A stretch of DNA of 18,133 bases, taken from Peptococcaceae bacterium. Lineage in GTDB: Bacteria > Bacillota > Dehalobacteriia > UBA7702. A program made the translations under genes and the position numbers. The stretch is taken from the NCBI GenBank assembly GCA_019415505.1, contig DXZC01000032.1, positions 1 through 18,133 of the forward strand, read 5' to 3'. The notes under the pieces were generated by a model. It did not search any database and was not told the origin of the DNA. It saw only the letters and a program-made list of their open reading frames with translations. Each line of letters begins with the position of its first letter. Within the stretch, counting starts at the first letter, position 1. Shown one piece after another: positions 6,187 through 13,223 of this stretch.

Positions 6187-8826
6187 ATGAAAAATCCCTT
6201 TAAAGGCTTATTTGACGATAATGCTAAGGATATAAAAAAGTACAGCAAAAGGGTGGAGGACATCAACGCCTTAGAGCCGGAAATCGCCGCCCTCTCTGAC
6301 GAGGACTTAATCGCTAAAACTCCCTATTTAAAGGAAAAACTGGCTCATGGCGCTACTTTAGACGATATTCTGCCGGAGGCCTTTGCCGTAATGCGGGAGG
6401 CTTCCAAGCGGGTTTTGGGTATGCGCCATTTTGACGTGCAGCTTATCGGCGGTATGGTACTCCACGACGGCCGCATCTCGGAAATGAAAACCGGTGAAGG
6501 TAAAACCCTAGTGGCAACCTTGGCCGCTTATCTCAATGCTTTAGCCGGCAAAGGCGTGCATATTATTACGGTAAACGATTATTTAGCCACCCGTGACAGC
6601 CGCTGGATGGGCAAGGTTTACGAGTTTCTCGGTTTAACTGTGGGCCTGAATATTCACGGTAAAACCTTTGAGGAAAAGCGGGAGGCTTACGCCGCTGATA
6701 TAACTTACGGTACCAACAATGAGTTTGGCTTTGATTACCTCCGGGATAATATGGCGGTTCGGGCCGACGCTATGGTGCAGCGCAATCTCTACTATGCTAT
6801 AATCGACGAGGTTGACAGTATCCTCATTGACGAAGCCCGTACACCTCTGATTATTTCCGGCCAGGCGGAAAAGCCCACGGAAAACTACTATACTGCCGCC
6901 AAGGTTGTGGCAAAGCTCCAGCCTGGGGTTGATTACATGGTGGAGGAAAAGACCAAAAGCGCCGCCCTGAATGAAGAGGGTATCGCCAAGGTGGAAAAAC
7001 AACTGGGCTTAGATAACCTCTATGCTGATGAAAATAACGAGTGGAGCCACCTCATATCCAACGCGGTCCGGGCTAGGAGCCTTTTCATCAGGGACCGGGA
7101 TTATGTGGTCAAGGACGGCGAAGTAATTATTGTAGACGAATTTACCGGCCGCCTGATGTTTGGCCGCCGTTATAGCGATGGGTTACATCAGGCTTTGGAA
7201 GCTAAAGAAAATGTGAAAATTGAGCGTGAAAGCCAAACCCTGGCCACCATTACCTTCCAGAACTACTTCCGCATGTATGAGAAGCTGGCGGGCATGACCG
7301 GTACCGCCGCGACGGAAGAGAGCGAGTTCACGAAAATTTACAATATGGACGTGGTGGTAGTTCCCCCCAATAAACCCATGGTGAGGGAAGATTGCTCTGA
7401 CGTGGTTTTCCGTAGCGTCCAAGGTAAAGTTGACGCTATTATTGAAGCAATCGTGGCAGCCCACGATACGGGGCGGCCGGTGCTGGTGGGTACCGTATCC
7501 ATCGCCAAGTCGGAAACCCTGAGTAAAGCCCTGAAAAAGCGGGGCGTACCCCATAAGGTTTTAAATGCCAAATATCATGAGCTGGAAGCGGAGATTATCG
7601 CCCAAGCCGGCCGCTTGAACGCGGTTACTATTGCCACCAACATGGCGGGCCGCGGCACGGATATTCTTTTAGGCGGCAATCCTCAGGCCCTGGCTGAGGC
7701 TGAAATGAAAAACCTGGAGGCCCACAATAAGGAAGGCGATTATGAGGAACTGCTGCAAAAATACCAAGCTGTAACTGAGGCGGAAAAAAATCAGGTGATT
7801 GAAGCCGGGGGCCTATTGGTCATTGGCACGGAACGCCACGAAAGCCGCCGCATTGATAACCAGCTCCGGGGTCGTAGCGGCCGTCAGGGCGATCCCGGTA
7901 CCAGCCGTTTCTATCTCTCCATGGAAGACGATTTAGTGCGTATTTTCGGCGGGGACAATATGGCCAGCATGATGGATAAATTAGGCGTGGACGATACTAT
8001 GCCCATTGATTCCAACATGGTTACTAAGTCCATTGAAAACGCCCAGAAAAAAGTGGAAAACAACAACTTCCAGGCCAGAAAAAATGTTTTAGATTACGAC
8101 GATGTTATGAACCAGCAGCGGGAAGTCATCTATGGCCAACGCCGCCAGGTTTTAACTGGTGAAAATATCCGGGAACAGATTCTCAATATGCTGGAACAGG
8201 TGATTGACGCCTCTGTAAACAATATTGCCGTGGAAGGCGAGCAGCCGGAAAATTGGGACTTAAACGGCATGTTGGAAGAAATACGCGTCTATCTGCCCCA
8301 TACGGATTTAACTGTGGAAACCCTGGGAAAAATGGATAAAGATGAGATTCTCGCCCTGCTCCATAAGGAAGGCCGGAGTTTCTATGACCAGCGTGAGGAG
8401 GAATTGGGGGCGGAAAATTTAGCCAATATCAGCCGCTATGTCCTCCTGCGGGTGGTGGACCGCCAGTGGATGGACCACTTAGACGCTATGGACCAGCTGC
8501 GCACCGGTATTGGCCTCCAGGCTTACGGGCAGAAAAATCCCCTGGTGGAATATAAATACGCGGCTTATGATATGTTCCAGCAAATGATCGCGGAAATTCA
8601 GCGGGAAACAATCCGCCTTATCAGCAGGGCCAATGTGGTGGAACAACAGCCGGTGCAAAACGTGAAAAATATTCAGGAAAACCGGGATAGCGACGGGGAA
8701 GTGCGGGTTAAAAAGCCGGTGCGTAAAGAGCACACCGTGGGCCGCAATGACCCTTGCCCCTGCGGCAGCGGTAAAAAATACAAAAAGTGCTGCGGCCGGC
8801 CGGGAAATTCCGCTGCCAACGAATAA
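6187..8826 (+). CDS. secA: Protein translocase subunit SecA
   Basis: An 879-residue SecA, the ATPase that drives secretory proteins through SecYEG at the cytoplasmic membrane. Visible landmarks: QLIGGMVLHDGRISEMKTGEGKT with Walker A at residues 100-107; TVNDYLATRDSRWMG; IIDEVDSILIDEARTPLIISG with the DEVD box near 207; NYFRMYEKLAGMTGTAATE; ATNMAGRGTDILLGGNP; GTERHESRRIDNQLRGRSGRQGDPG with the arginine finger region; LDYDDVMNQQR; and the C-terminal zinc-binding tail CPCGSGKKYKKCC at 857-869. All expected domains are in order and the length is normal. The ATG at 6187 follows GGAAGGATG. It sits between hpf and prfB as in many Firmicutes. Confidence 0.98.
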   Translation: MKNPFKGLFDDNAKDIKKYSKRVEDINALEPEIAALSDEDLIAKTPYLKEKLAHGATLDDILPEAFAVMREASKRVLGMRHFDVQLIGGMVLHDGRISEMKTGEGKTLVATLAAYLNALAGKGVHIITVNDYLATRDSRWMGKVYEFLGLTVGLNIHGKTFEEKREAYAADITYGTNNEFGFDYLRDNMAVRADAMVQRNLYYAIIDEVDSILIDEARTPLIISGQAEKPTENYYTAAKVVAKLQPGVDYMVEEKTKSAALNEEGIAKVEKQLGLDNLYADENNEWSHLISNAVRARSLFIRDRDYVVKDGEVIIVDEFTGRLMFGRRYSDGLHQALEAKENVKIERESQTLATITFQNYFRMYEKLAGMTGTAATEESEFTKIYNMDVVVVPPNKPMVREDCSDVVFRSVQGKVDAIIEAIVAAHDTGRPVLVGTVSIAKSETLSKALKKRGVPHKVLNAKYHELEAEIIAQAGRLNAVTIATNMAGRGTDILLGGNPQALAEAEMKNLEAHNKEGDYEELLQKYQAVTEAEKNQVIEAGGLLVIGTERHESRRIDNQLRGRSGRQGDPGTSRFYLSMEDDLVRIFGGDNMASMMDKLGVDDTMPIDSNMVTKSIENAQKKVENNNFQARKNVLDYDDVMNQQREVIYGQRRQVLTGENIREQILNMLEQVIDASVNNIAVEGEQPENWDLNGMLEEIRVYLPHTDLTVETLGKMDKDEILALLHKEGRSFYDQREEELGAENLANISRYVLLRVVDRQWMDHLDAMDQLRTGIGLQAYGQKNPLVEYKYAAYDMFQQMIAEIQRETIRLISRANVVEQQPVQNVKNIQENRDSDGEVRVKKPVRKEHTVGRNDPCPCGSGKKYKKCCGRPGNSAANE

Positions 8827-8829
8827 TAA

Positions 8830-8858
8830 TTGGTGATTTTATTAATTTAAATTATTAA
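8830..8858 (+). promoter_or_regulatory. Candidate promoter for prfB
   Basis: TTGGTG (8830-8835), 17 bases, TATTAA (8853-8858), in an AT-rich stretch right after the secA stop. It would give a leader of about 100 bases that carries the hairpins at 8875-8923. Confidence 0.4.
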
Positions 8859-8874
8859 TAATAAATTGATTAAT

Positions 8875-8923
8875 CCCCTGCGCTTCAGGGGACAGGAAGG
8901 TAAAAGCTTTGCCCCCTGTCCTC
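8875..8923 (+). promoter_or_regulatory. prfB leader with two overlapping hairpins
   Basis: Hairpin A pairs CCCCTG (8875-8880) with CAGGGG (8886-8891). Hairpin B pairs GGGGACAGG (8888-8896) with CCTGTCCTC (8915-8923), nine pairs including one G-U. The last bases of A's right arm are the first of B's left arm, so the two cannot form fully together. Neither has a T-tract. A GCCTCAGG repeat follows (near 8925 and 8946) before the ribosome site. Confidence 0.45.
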
Positions 8924-8968
8924 GGCCTCAGGGACTGGGCTTATAGCCTCAGGAAAGGAAGTGATGAG

Positions 8969-10073
8969 TTGCTTATTGATTTTAAACAGAGCATTCAAGA
9001 CATCAACCGCCGTTTGGCAGATCTGAGGGATGCACTTTGACTTGGCGAAACTGAACGCCGAGATTAGCGCCTTGGAAACAAAAATCATGGACGAGCATTT
9101 TTGGGACGACCAAGAAGCCGCCCAGCAGGTTTTGCGACAAAGTACGGCGCTGAAAAATAAAAAAGCAGGCTATACCAAGGTGGAAGCCCTCTATGACGAT
9201 GTTGAAACCTATTGGGAAATGGCCATGGAGGACGAGGATGAAGCCATGGGCGAGGAAGTGGCGCAGATGCTCAAGGAATGTACCAAGGCGGTGGACCGTC
9301 TTGAGCTGGAGACTCTGTTAAGCGGCAAGTACGATAGCCATAACGCTATTCTCTCGCTCCACGCCGGCAGCGGCGGGGTAGAGGCCCAGGATTGGGCCAA
9401 TATGCTGTACCGTATGTACACTCGTTATTGCGAAAAACAAGGCTATAAGGTGGAGCTGCTGGATATGCTCCCCGGTGACGAGGCGGGCCTCAAAAGCGTG
9501 ACCTTCGGGGTGGAGGGACTCAATGCCTTTGGCTATTTAAAGGCGGAAAAAGGCGTTCACCGCTTGGTGCGCATTTCCCCCTTTGACGCTAATAGCCGCC
9601 GCCATACCTCCTTTGCCTCCTTAGATGTTATTCCCCAGGTGGACTATGATGATGAAATAGAGCTGCGGGAGGAGGAAATCCGGATAGATACCTATCGGGC
9701 CAGCGGCGCCGGGGGACAGCACGTCAATAAAACCGACTCCGCTGTGCGTATCACTCACTTGCCCTCTGGTATTGTGGTATCTTGCCAGGATGAACGGTCC
9801 CAACATGCCAATAAGGATAAAGCCATCAAGCTCATGAAAGCCAAGCTGCTGGATAAAAAGCGCCAGGAGCAAGAGGACGAAATGGCGGGTATTCGGGGGG
9901 AACAGCAGGAAAACGCCTGGGGTAGCCAGATACGCTCCTATGTTTTCGCGCCCTATAAAATGGTGAAGGATCACCGCACCAATGTGGAAGTGGGGAATGT
10001 AGACGCTGTAATGGACGGCGATTTAGACGACTTTATTTTCGGCTATTTAAAGATGTCAGCTAAGAATAACTGA
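8969..10073 (+). CDS. prfB: Peptide chain release factor 2, expressed by programmed +1 frameshift at 9038
   Basis: RF2 recognises UGA and UAA stop codons and releases the finished peptide. Translation starts at TTG 8969 behind AAGGAAGTGATGAG and reads 23 codons (MLIDFKQSIQDINRRLADLRDAL) to an in-frame TGA at 9038-9040. The canonical slippery site CTT-TGA-C then shifts the ribosome +1 to GAC at 9039 and the frame continues DLAKLNAEISALE to the TGA at 10071-10073, giving 367 residues, close to E. coli RF2 (365). The stop-recognition tripeptide SPF is at 203-205 and the catalytic GGQ at 248-250. Low RF2 favours the shift, so the gene senses its own product. The ATG at 9030 is not the start. Confidence 0.95.
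9025..9041 (+). promoter_or_regulatory. Programmed +1 frameshift signal of prfB
   Basis: GAGGG (9025-9029) is a Shine-Dalgarno-like stimulator, followed by five bases and CTT-TGA-C (9035-9041). In E. coli the stimulator is stronger (AGGGGG) and three bases from CTT, so stimulation here may be weaker, but the slippery site itself is exact. Confidence 0.9.
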
Positions 10074-10107
10074 CAATTCCCAACTTAACTTTAATCAAAC
10101 AGCCCCA

Positions 10108-10145
10108 GCGGCTCAGCTCTCCTTCCGGACTGAGCCGCCTTTTTA
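10108..10145 (+). terminator. Intrinsic terminator of prfB
   Basis: GCGGCTCAG (10108-10116) pairs perfectly with CTGAGCCGC (10130-10138), followed by CTTTTTAATTT. It lies 35 bases after the prfB stop and ends the core gene block. Confidence 0.92.
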
Positions 10146-10151
10146 ATTTCC

Positions 10152-10230
10152 CTTGAACTTATGTCGGTTTTCAATCTTTCCTTTCACATCCGCCGGTGTT
10201 TGTTGCAGAGTTCCTTGTTAAGATTCAACT
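10152..10230. repeat. Three-copy repeat, diverged copy A
   Basis: Begins CTTGAACTTATGTCGG right after the prfB terminator and matches copies B and C over about 60-70 bases, then drifts. The minus strand encodes the same short peptide seen in the other copies (TPADVKGKIENRHKFK followed by a stop). Confidence 0.7.
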
Positions 10231-10406
10231 TTATAGGTTAACCGCTTCCAGACGGCAAACATATACCATATACTCTCTGAGTTAGTGCAAATTATGGGCC
10301 TTATATTTTTGAATTTAGCCTTAGTTTTGTGCCCTATTTGTTCATTGTTTGCCCGATAATGAAGAAAATCAAAAAATATGGCTGGCCAGGAAAAATAGAC
10401 TGAATA

Positions 10407-10464
10407 GGGTTTTAACAGGAAAAACCCAATAATGGGAGCAAACGGAAAAATTTGTTTACTCCCA
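10407..10464 (+). other. Pair of consecutive hairpins
   Basis: GGGTTTT/AAAACCC with a seven-base loop (10407-10427), then TGGGAGCAAAC/GTTTACTCCCA (10433-10443 and 10454-10464), 11 bp with one mismatch and a ten-base loop. They lie directly upstream of repeat copy B. No T-tract, so not standard terminators. Confidence 0.5.
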
Positions 10465-10468
10465 ATAG

Positions 10469-10579
10469 GTGGGGGAAGGTCTAACCTCTTCTCTTGAACT
10501 TATGTGGGTTTTCTATCTTTCCTTTAACTTTCGCCGGCGTTCGCGGCAGAGTTTCTTGCCAAGTCTAGTTTCCGCTTGA
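10469..10579. repeat. 111-bp repeat, copy B
   Basis: First unit of a head-to-tail pair with copy C. It starts GTGGGGGAAGGTCTAACC and contains CTTGAACTTATGTGGG; identity with copy C is high, with scattered substitutions. The minus strand reads TPAKVKGKIENPHKFKRRG then a stop. Confidence 0.85.
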
Positions 10580-10691
10580 GTGGGGGAGGTCCTAACCTCT
10601 TCCCTTGAACTTATGTGGGTTTTCTAGCTTTCCTTTCATTTTTGCCGGCGTTTGCAGCAGAGCTTCTTGCCAAGTCTAGTTTCCTCTTGAG
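10580..10691. repeat. 111-bp repeat, copy C
   Basis: Second unit, directly abutting copy B. It starts GTGGGGGAGGTCCTAACC. The minus strand reads TPAKMKGKLENPHKFKGRG then a stop, so the changes between B and C in that frame are mostly silent or conservative. Confidence 0.85.
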
Positions 10692-10702
10692 ATGAAGGTC
10701 AA

Positions 10703-10725
10703 CCCCAATCCCAATCCCAATCCCC
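10703..10725 (-). other. G-quadruplex motif on the minus strand
   Basis: On the minus strand four G-runs of 4, 3, 3 and 4 are separated by three identical ATT loops. This fits the strict four-run, short-loop quadruplex rule. It lies about 70 bases upstream of the tetR -35 element. Confidence 0.7.
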
Positions 10726-10794
10726 ACTTTTGCCCTTAACTGCCAGCGTCTGGCTGTAAATTATGTCAAATTAAGTAAAACTCTAAATTGACCC

Positions 10795-10823
10795 TTGACA
10801 TTGGTAAGCAAAGCCTTTATTAT
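10795..10823 (+). promoter_or_regulatory. Promoter of the tetR gene
   Basis: Exact consensus -35 TTGACA (10795-10800), 17-base spacer, TATTAT (10818-10823). The operator follows two bases later and covers the expected start of transcription. Confidence 0.8.
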
Positions 10824-10824
10824 A

Positions 10825-10843
10825 TAAATGAACTATTCATTCA
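10825..10843 (+). promoter_or_regulatory. Probable TetR operator, upstream copy
   Basis: TAAATGAACTATTCATTCA, an imperfect 19-bp palindrome with inner perfect arms AATGAA/TTCATT. It shares the half-site ATTCATTCA with the site after the gene at 11563. Its place just after the -10 element suggests autorepression. Confidence 0.7.
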
Positions 10844-10857
10844 GGCGGAGGGTTGAG

Positions 10858-11520
10858 ATGAATGAACGCATTAAGGCCATAGCCACGGCGGCGACCAACC
10901 TGTTTTTGCAGCAGGGTTATGCTAAGACTCAGATAAGCCATATCGCTAAAGCCGCTAATGTTTCCGTTGGCACCATATATCTGGATTTTACTGGCAAAAA
11001 AGAAATCATGCACTTTGTTTTAAAGTCCGCCCTGGAGCCTGATTTTCCGGAGCGGGAATTTCAGCGGCCAATCACCGATGATTTATTTGTGGGGCTGGAA
11101 ACTGAAATTGTGACAATATTAGAGGCCACAGGCCGGGAATTTGCCCGGCACCTAGACAATAATGCTGCGGACTATAACCTGGCGGCTCTGGTTTCAGACG
11201 CCTTTGACCTTTTGGCCAAATATGCGGTAGGCTGCCTGTTTATTGAAAAAAACCAGCGGGATTTTCCGTTTTTAGCTGGCCACTATAAAGCGTACCGCCA
11301 AAAATTTTTAACTACCATGGCTCAATACCTGGAAATCTTTATGGCCCGGAGTACAATGCGTCAGTTGGAACAGGTAGAATTAACCACCATTCTGATTATT
11401 GAGATTTTATCCTGGTGGACTATGGACCGGCGCTATATAAGCTTTGAAAAGAAAGATATCCCCTTAAGCCTAGCTAAAGAGGTCTGTTTGGATAATATCT
11501 TAGCTGCCTATGGCGTTTAA
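10858..11520 (+). CDS. TetR family transcriptional regulator
   Basis: A 220-residue one-component regulator. The N-terminal helix-turn-helix domain is clear (MNERIKAIATAATNLFLQQGYAKTQISHIAKAANVSVGTIYLDFTGKKEI), with the recognition helix around residues 34-43 and the usual G-T-x-Y-x-x-F. The C-terminal ligand domain (50-220) is not assignable to a known inducer class. ATG 10858 is chosen because GGAGGG (10847-10852) precedes it; the frame from 10828 starts inside the operator. A near-consensus promoter, an operator over the transcription start and a second operator after the gene suggest autoregulation plus control of something downstream. The DUF4097 lipoprotein is the nearest candidate target. 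Ligand unknown. Confidence 0.92.
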   Translation: MNERIKAIATAATNLFLQQGYAKTQISHIAKAANVSVGTIYLDFTGKKEIMHFVLKSALEPDFPEREFQRPITDDLFVGLETEIVTILEATGREFARHLDNNAADYNLAALVSDAFDLLAKYAVGCLFIEKNQRDFPFLAGHYKAYRQKFLTTMAQYLEIFMARSTMRQLEQVELTTILIIEILSWWTMDRRYISFEKKDIPLSLAKEVCLDNILAAYGV

Positions 11521-11528
11521 TAAATACA

Positions 11529-11552
11529 GGGCAATGGTTGCCCTTTCTTTTT
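11529..11552 (+). terminator. Intrinsic terminator of tetR
   Basis: GGGCAA-TGG-TTGCCC followed by TTTCTTTTT, nine bases after the stop codon. It separates tetR from the DUF4097 gene, so the latter needs its own promoter. Confidence 0.88.
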
Positions 11553-11562
11553 CCTCTCATAA

Positions 11563-11581
11563 TGAATGAATAATTCACTCA
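11563..11581 (+). promoter_or_regulatory. Probable TetR operator, downstream copy
   Basis: TGAATGAATAATTCACTCA, a 19-bp palindrome with one imperfect pair, of the same design as the site at 10825 (half-site TGAATGAAT/ATTCATTCA). A possible -10 TATAAA (11609-11614) lies 27 bases further on, with only a poor -35 (TTAACC, 11584-11589). Confidence 0.7.
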
Positions 11582-11933
11582 ACTTAACCGAAATTGCGCT
11601 TTTTAAGGTATAAAACCCTGAAGCCTATAGCTGAATTGCCGAAACAGAGTTCTCTAGAAATTATGCAATCTTTATTTTTCTTTAATTTCTACCATCAGGG
11701 TTCTATTAAGCCTAAATAACTGGTACGGTTAAGCCTAAATAACTAATACAGTTAAGCCTAAATAGCTGGTACGGTTAAGCTTAAATCAATTAAAAACTAA
11801 CAAAGCCGCTATTAGGCGGTCTATCCCCAAGTAGCGGCACGATAATTTTAAATATCTATTTAATTGCCGGTTTAACGGCTAACCTACAATTTTTAATTGG
11901 GCTGAAATTAGCCCAGAGAAAGCGGGGTATTTT
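11582..11933 (+). other. Long untranslated region before the DUF4097 gene
   Basis: About 350 bases with no gene. In order it contains a weak TATAAA candidate (11609-11614), the 23-bp tandem repeat (11706-11791), a GCCGCTA...TAGCGGC hairpin with a 20-base loop (11805-11838) and a TGGGCT-GAAATT-AGCCCA hairpin (11898-11915) close to the start codon. This could be a structured leader, but I do not recognise any known riboswitch. Confidence 0.5.
11706..11791 (+). repeat. 23-bp direct tandem repeat, 3.7 units
   Basis: Units at 11706-11728, 11729-11751, 11752-11774 and a partial 11775-11791. Each begins TTAAGCCTAAATARCT and ends RRTACRG. Units 1 and 3 differ at one base. The partial unit carries the palindrome TTAAGCTTAA. 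There are no unique spacers. The array looks like iterons or stacked protein-binding sites. Confidence 0.9.
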
Positions 11934-12866
11934 ATGAAATTGCCAATAAATATGCCAGTAAGTATTAAAGCTCTGATCCTAATAGGTTGTTTAGGAGCCG
12001 CCTGTCTCAGCGGTGGCTGTTCCCTTGCAGACGCCCCTCAGTTGGCCAATGAGTTACACTTTAACTTAGGTGCTGTCTCGGAAATCCGCATTTCTTATGA
12101 CGAGGAAAATGTGACCTTCCTGCCCTCAGACAATGAAGAGCTAGTGATTAAGGAGTATATGAATAAGCGTAAAAAAAGTTATAACGCCAAAGTCCAAGAG
12201 GGTGAGGGACGCATTCAGGTGCGGGAAGGGAAGAAGCCCCTTTTTGCTCAGGGCTTTAGCCGCTATGTTGAGGTTTATCTCCCCCAGAGCTATGAAAAAA
12301 GCTTGACTGTCACAACTACTAACGGGGCTATCAAAATAGCTGACCTGGATTTACAGCTCACGGATTTAGGGGTGGATAGCTCCTCCGGCTCTGTGGCCAT
12401 AGAGGGAATAAGGGCGCGTAATATCCGTCTGGCCTCCACCAGCGGCCCTTTAAGCCTGGGAACAATTACAGGGGAGAAAATAGATTTAGCAACCACCAGC
12501 GGTAAAATAACCTGCCAAAGACTGGTCGGCCAGGTTGATTGTGTCACCACTAGCGGGGATATCACAGTCAGGTCAGGCACAGGCCTTGGCGAATATCGGG
12601 TGAATAACTCCGGCCAAATGAAAATAGCTTATTCTGAGGTCCGGGGGGATTTAATCTTATTTAATAAGAACGGCCCCATCCATCTGCGCTTACCCCAGGC
12701 TTTAGCTTTTAAATTCACCGGCTACAGCAAAAACGCCGCTGTTCACACTTCTTTTGCCGAGTTTTTGACTAGCGAGGGCAAAACCAGCCGGGGCGTTGTG
12801 GGGACTAACCCCTCTTGCCATGTAAAAGTGACCGGCAATAACGGCAATATAAGGGTAGAGCAATGA
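11934..12866 (+). CDS. DUF4097 family beta-repeat lipoprotein
   Basis: A 310-residue exported protein. Residues 1-29 form a lipoprotein signal: basic start, hydrophobic core (IKALILIGCLGAAC) and lipobox-like LSGGC with Cys29. Residues about 40-120 are a beta-rich module. From about 125 to 240 come regular repeats with the DUF4097 hallmark: VTTTNGAIKI, VDSSSGSVAI, LASTSGPLSL, LATTSGKITC, CVTTSGDITV, VNNSGQMKI. Each is one turn of a right-handed beta-helix-like fold. The family (putative adhesin/envelope proteins) is usually next to a regulator and small membrane proteins; its molecular role is poorly known. It sits downstream of a TetR gene and overlaps a small membrane protein gene by four bases. 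The ribosome site is weak (GCGGGG). Confidence 0.88.
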   Translation: MKLPINMPVSIKALILIGCLGAACLSGGCSLADAPQLANELHFNLGAVSEIRISYDEENVTFLPSDNEELVIKEYMNKRKKSYNAKVQEGEGRIQVREGKKPLFAQGFSRYVEVYLPQSYEKSLTVTTTNGAIKIADLDLQLTDLGVDSSSGSVAIEGIRARNIRLASTSGPLSLGTITGEKIDLATTSGKITCQRLVGQVDCVTTSGDITVRSGTGLGEYRVNNSGQMKIAYSEVRGDLILFNKNGPIHLRLPQALAFKFTGYSKNAAVHTSFAEFLTSEGKTSRGVVGTNPSCHVKVTGNNGNIRVEQ

Positions 12867-13054
12867 AAAGGAGCGCTGTTGCGGGCCGCTTAATCGGGGC
12901 TTTTATTTTAATCTCCCTAATCTTGTATTTAGGTAGCGACTACTGGGTTTTAAATTCCCCTAGCTTTTCCGCCCCGTCTCCCGGCTGGGAGTTAATTTGC
13001 CAGTATATTAGGTATGTCTTAATTCTCGTGGTGCAAATTTTCTCCCTCATCTGA
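12863..13054 (+). CDS. Small membrane protein coupled to DUF4097 lipoprotein
   Basis: A 63-residue protein beginning at the ATGA overlap with the DUF4097 stop, so it is translated by termination-reinitiation. Two hydrophobic segments are visible, about residues 9-30 (LIGAFILISLILYLGSDYWV) and 46-63 (QYIRYVLILVVQIFSLI), separated by a short Ser/Pro loop (NSPSFSAPSPGW). The N-terminus is basic, so both ends are probably cytoplasmic. I do not recognise a family. Coupling suggests it acts with the lipoprotein, for instance as a membrane anchor or signalling partner. Confidence 0.7.
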   Translation: MKRSAVAGRLIGAFILISLILYLGSDYWVLNSPSFSAPSPGWELICQYIRYVLILVVQIFSLI

Positions 13055-13180
13055 AATTGCGGCTGAACCTCTCAGGCAAACATTTAATTATCAATTATAA
13101 AATACCTCTCCCTGGGTAATTTTTAAGGCCTCAACCCTAGTTGTTATTATTTATCCTCCCTACATAGCTGTAGCTACAAA

Positions 13181-13212
13181 AAAACCGCCGACCCTTTACA
13201 GGCGGCGGTTTT
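13181..13212. terminator. Bidirectional terminator between the DUF4097 unit and SDR gene
   Basis: AAAACCGCCG (13181-13190) and CGGCGGTTTT (13203-13212) form a perfect 10-bp stem with a 12-base loop. On the minus strand the T-run is longer (seven to eight T), so it serves mainly the SDR gene; it also faces the converging small membrane protein gene. Confidence 0.88.
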
Positions 13213-13223
13213 CGTTAATTTGT

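Larger units (their letters stand above)
10146..10794. other. Gene-free stretch between prfB and the tetR promoter
   Basis: About 650 bases with no convincing gene. It holds the three repeat copies (10152-10230, 10469-10579, 10580-10691), two hairpins (10407-10427 and 10433-10464) and the G-quadruplex motif (10703-10725). The part from 10231 to 10400 is AT-rich with nothing I can name. The content looks like debris of a small mobile or duplicated element. Confidence 0.6.

Noticed and set aside
9030..9038. ATG 9030 as the normal start of prfB
   Set aside because: It lies inside the frameshift signal; the upstream 23-codon frame from TTG 8969 and the CTT-TGA-C site show the real arrangement.
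11706..11791. CRISPR array
   Set aside because: The 23-bp units abut with no unique spacers and there are no cas genes nearby.
11805..11838. Riboswitch or terminator at the GCCGCTA/TAGCGGC hairpin
   Set aside because: Seven-bp stem with a 20-base loop, no T-tract and no match to a riboswitch consensus I know; left as an unexplained structure.
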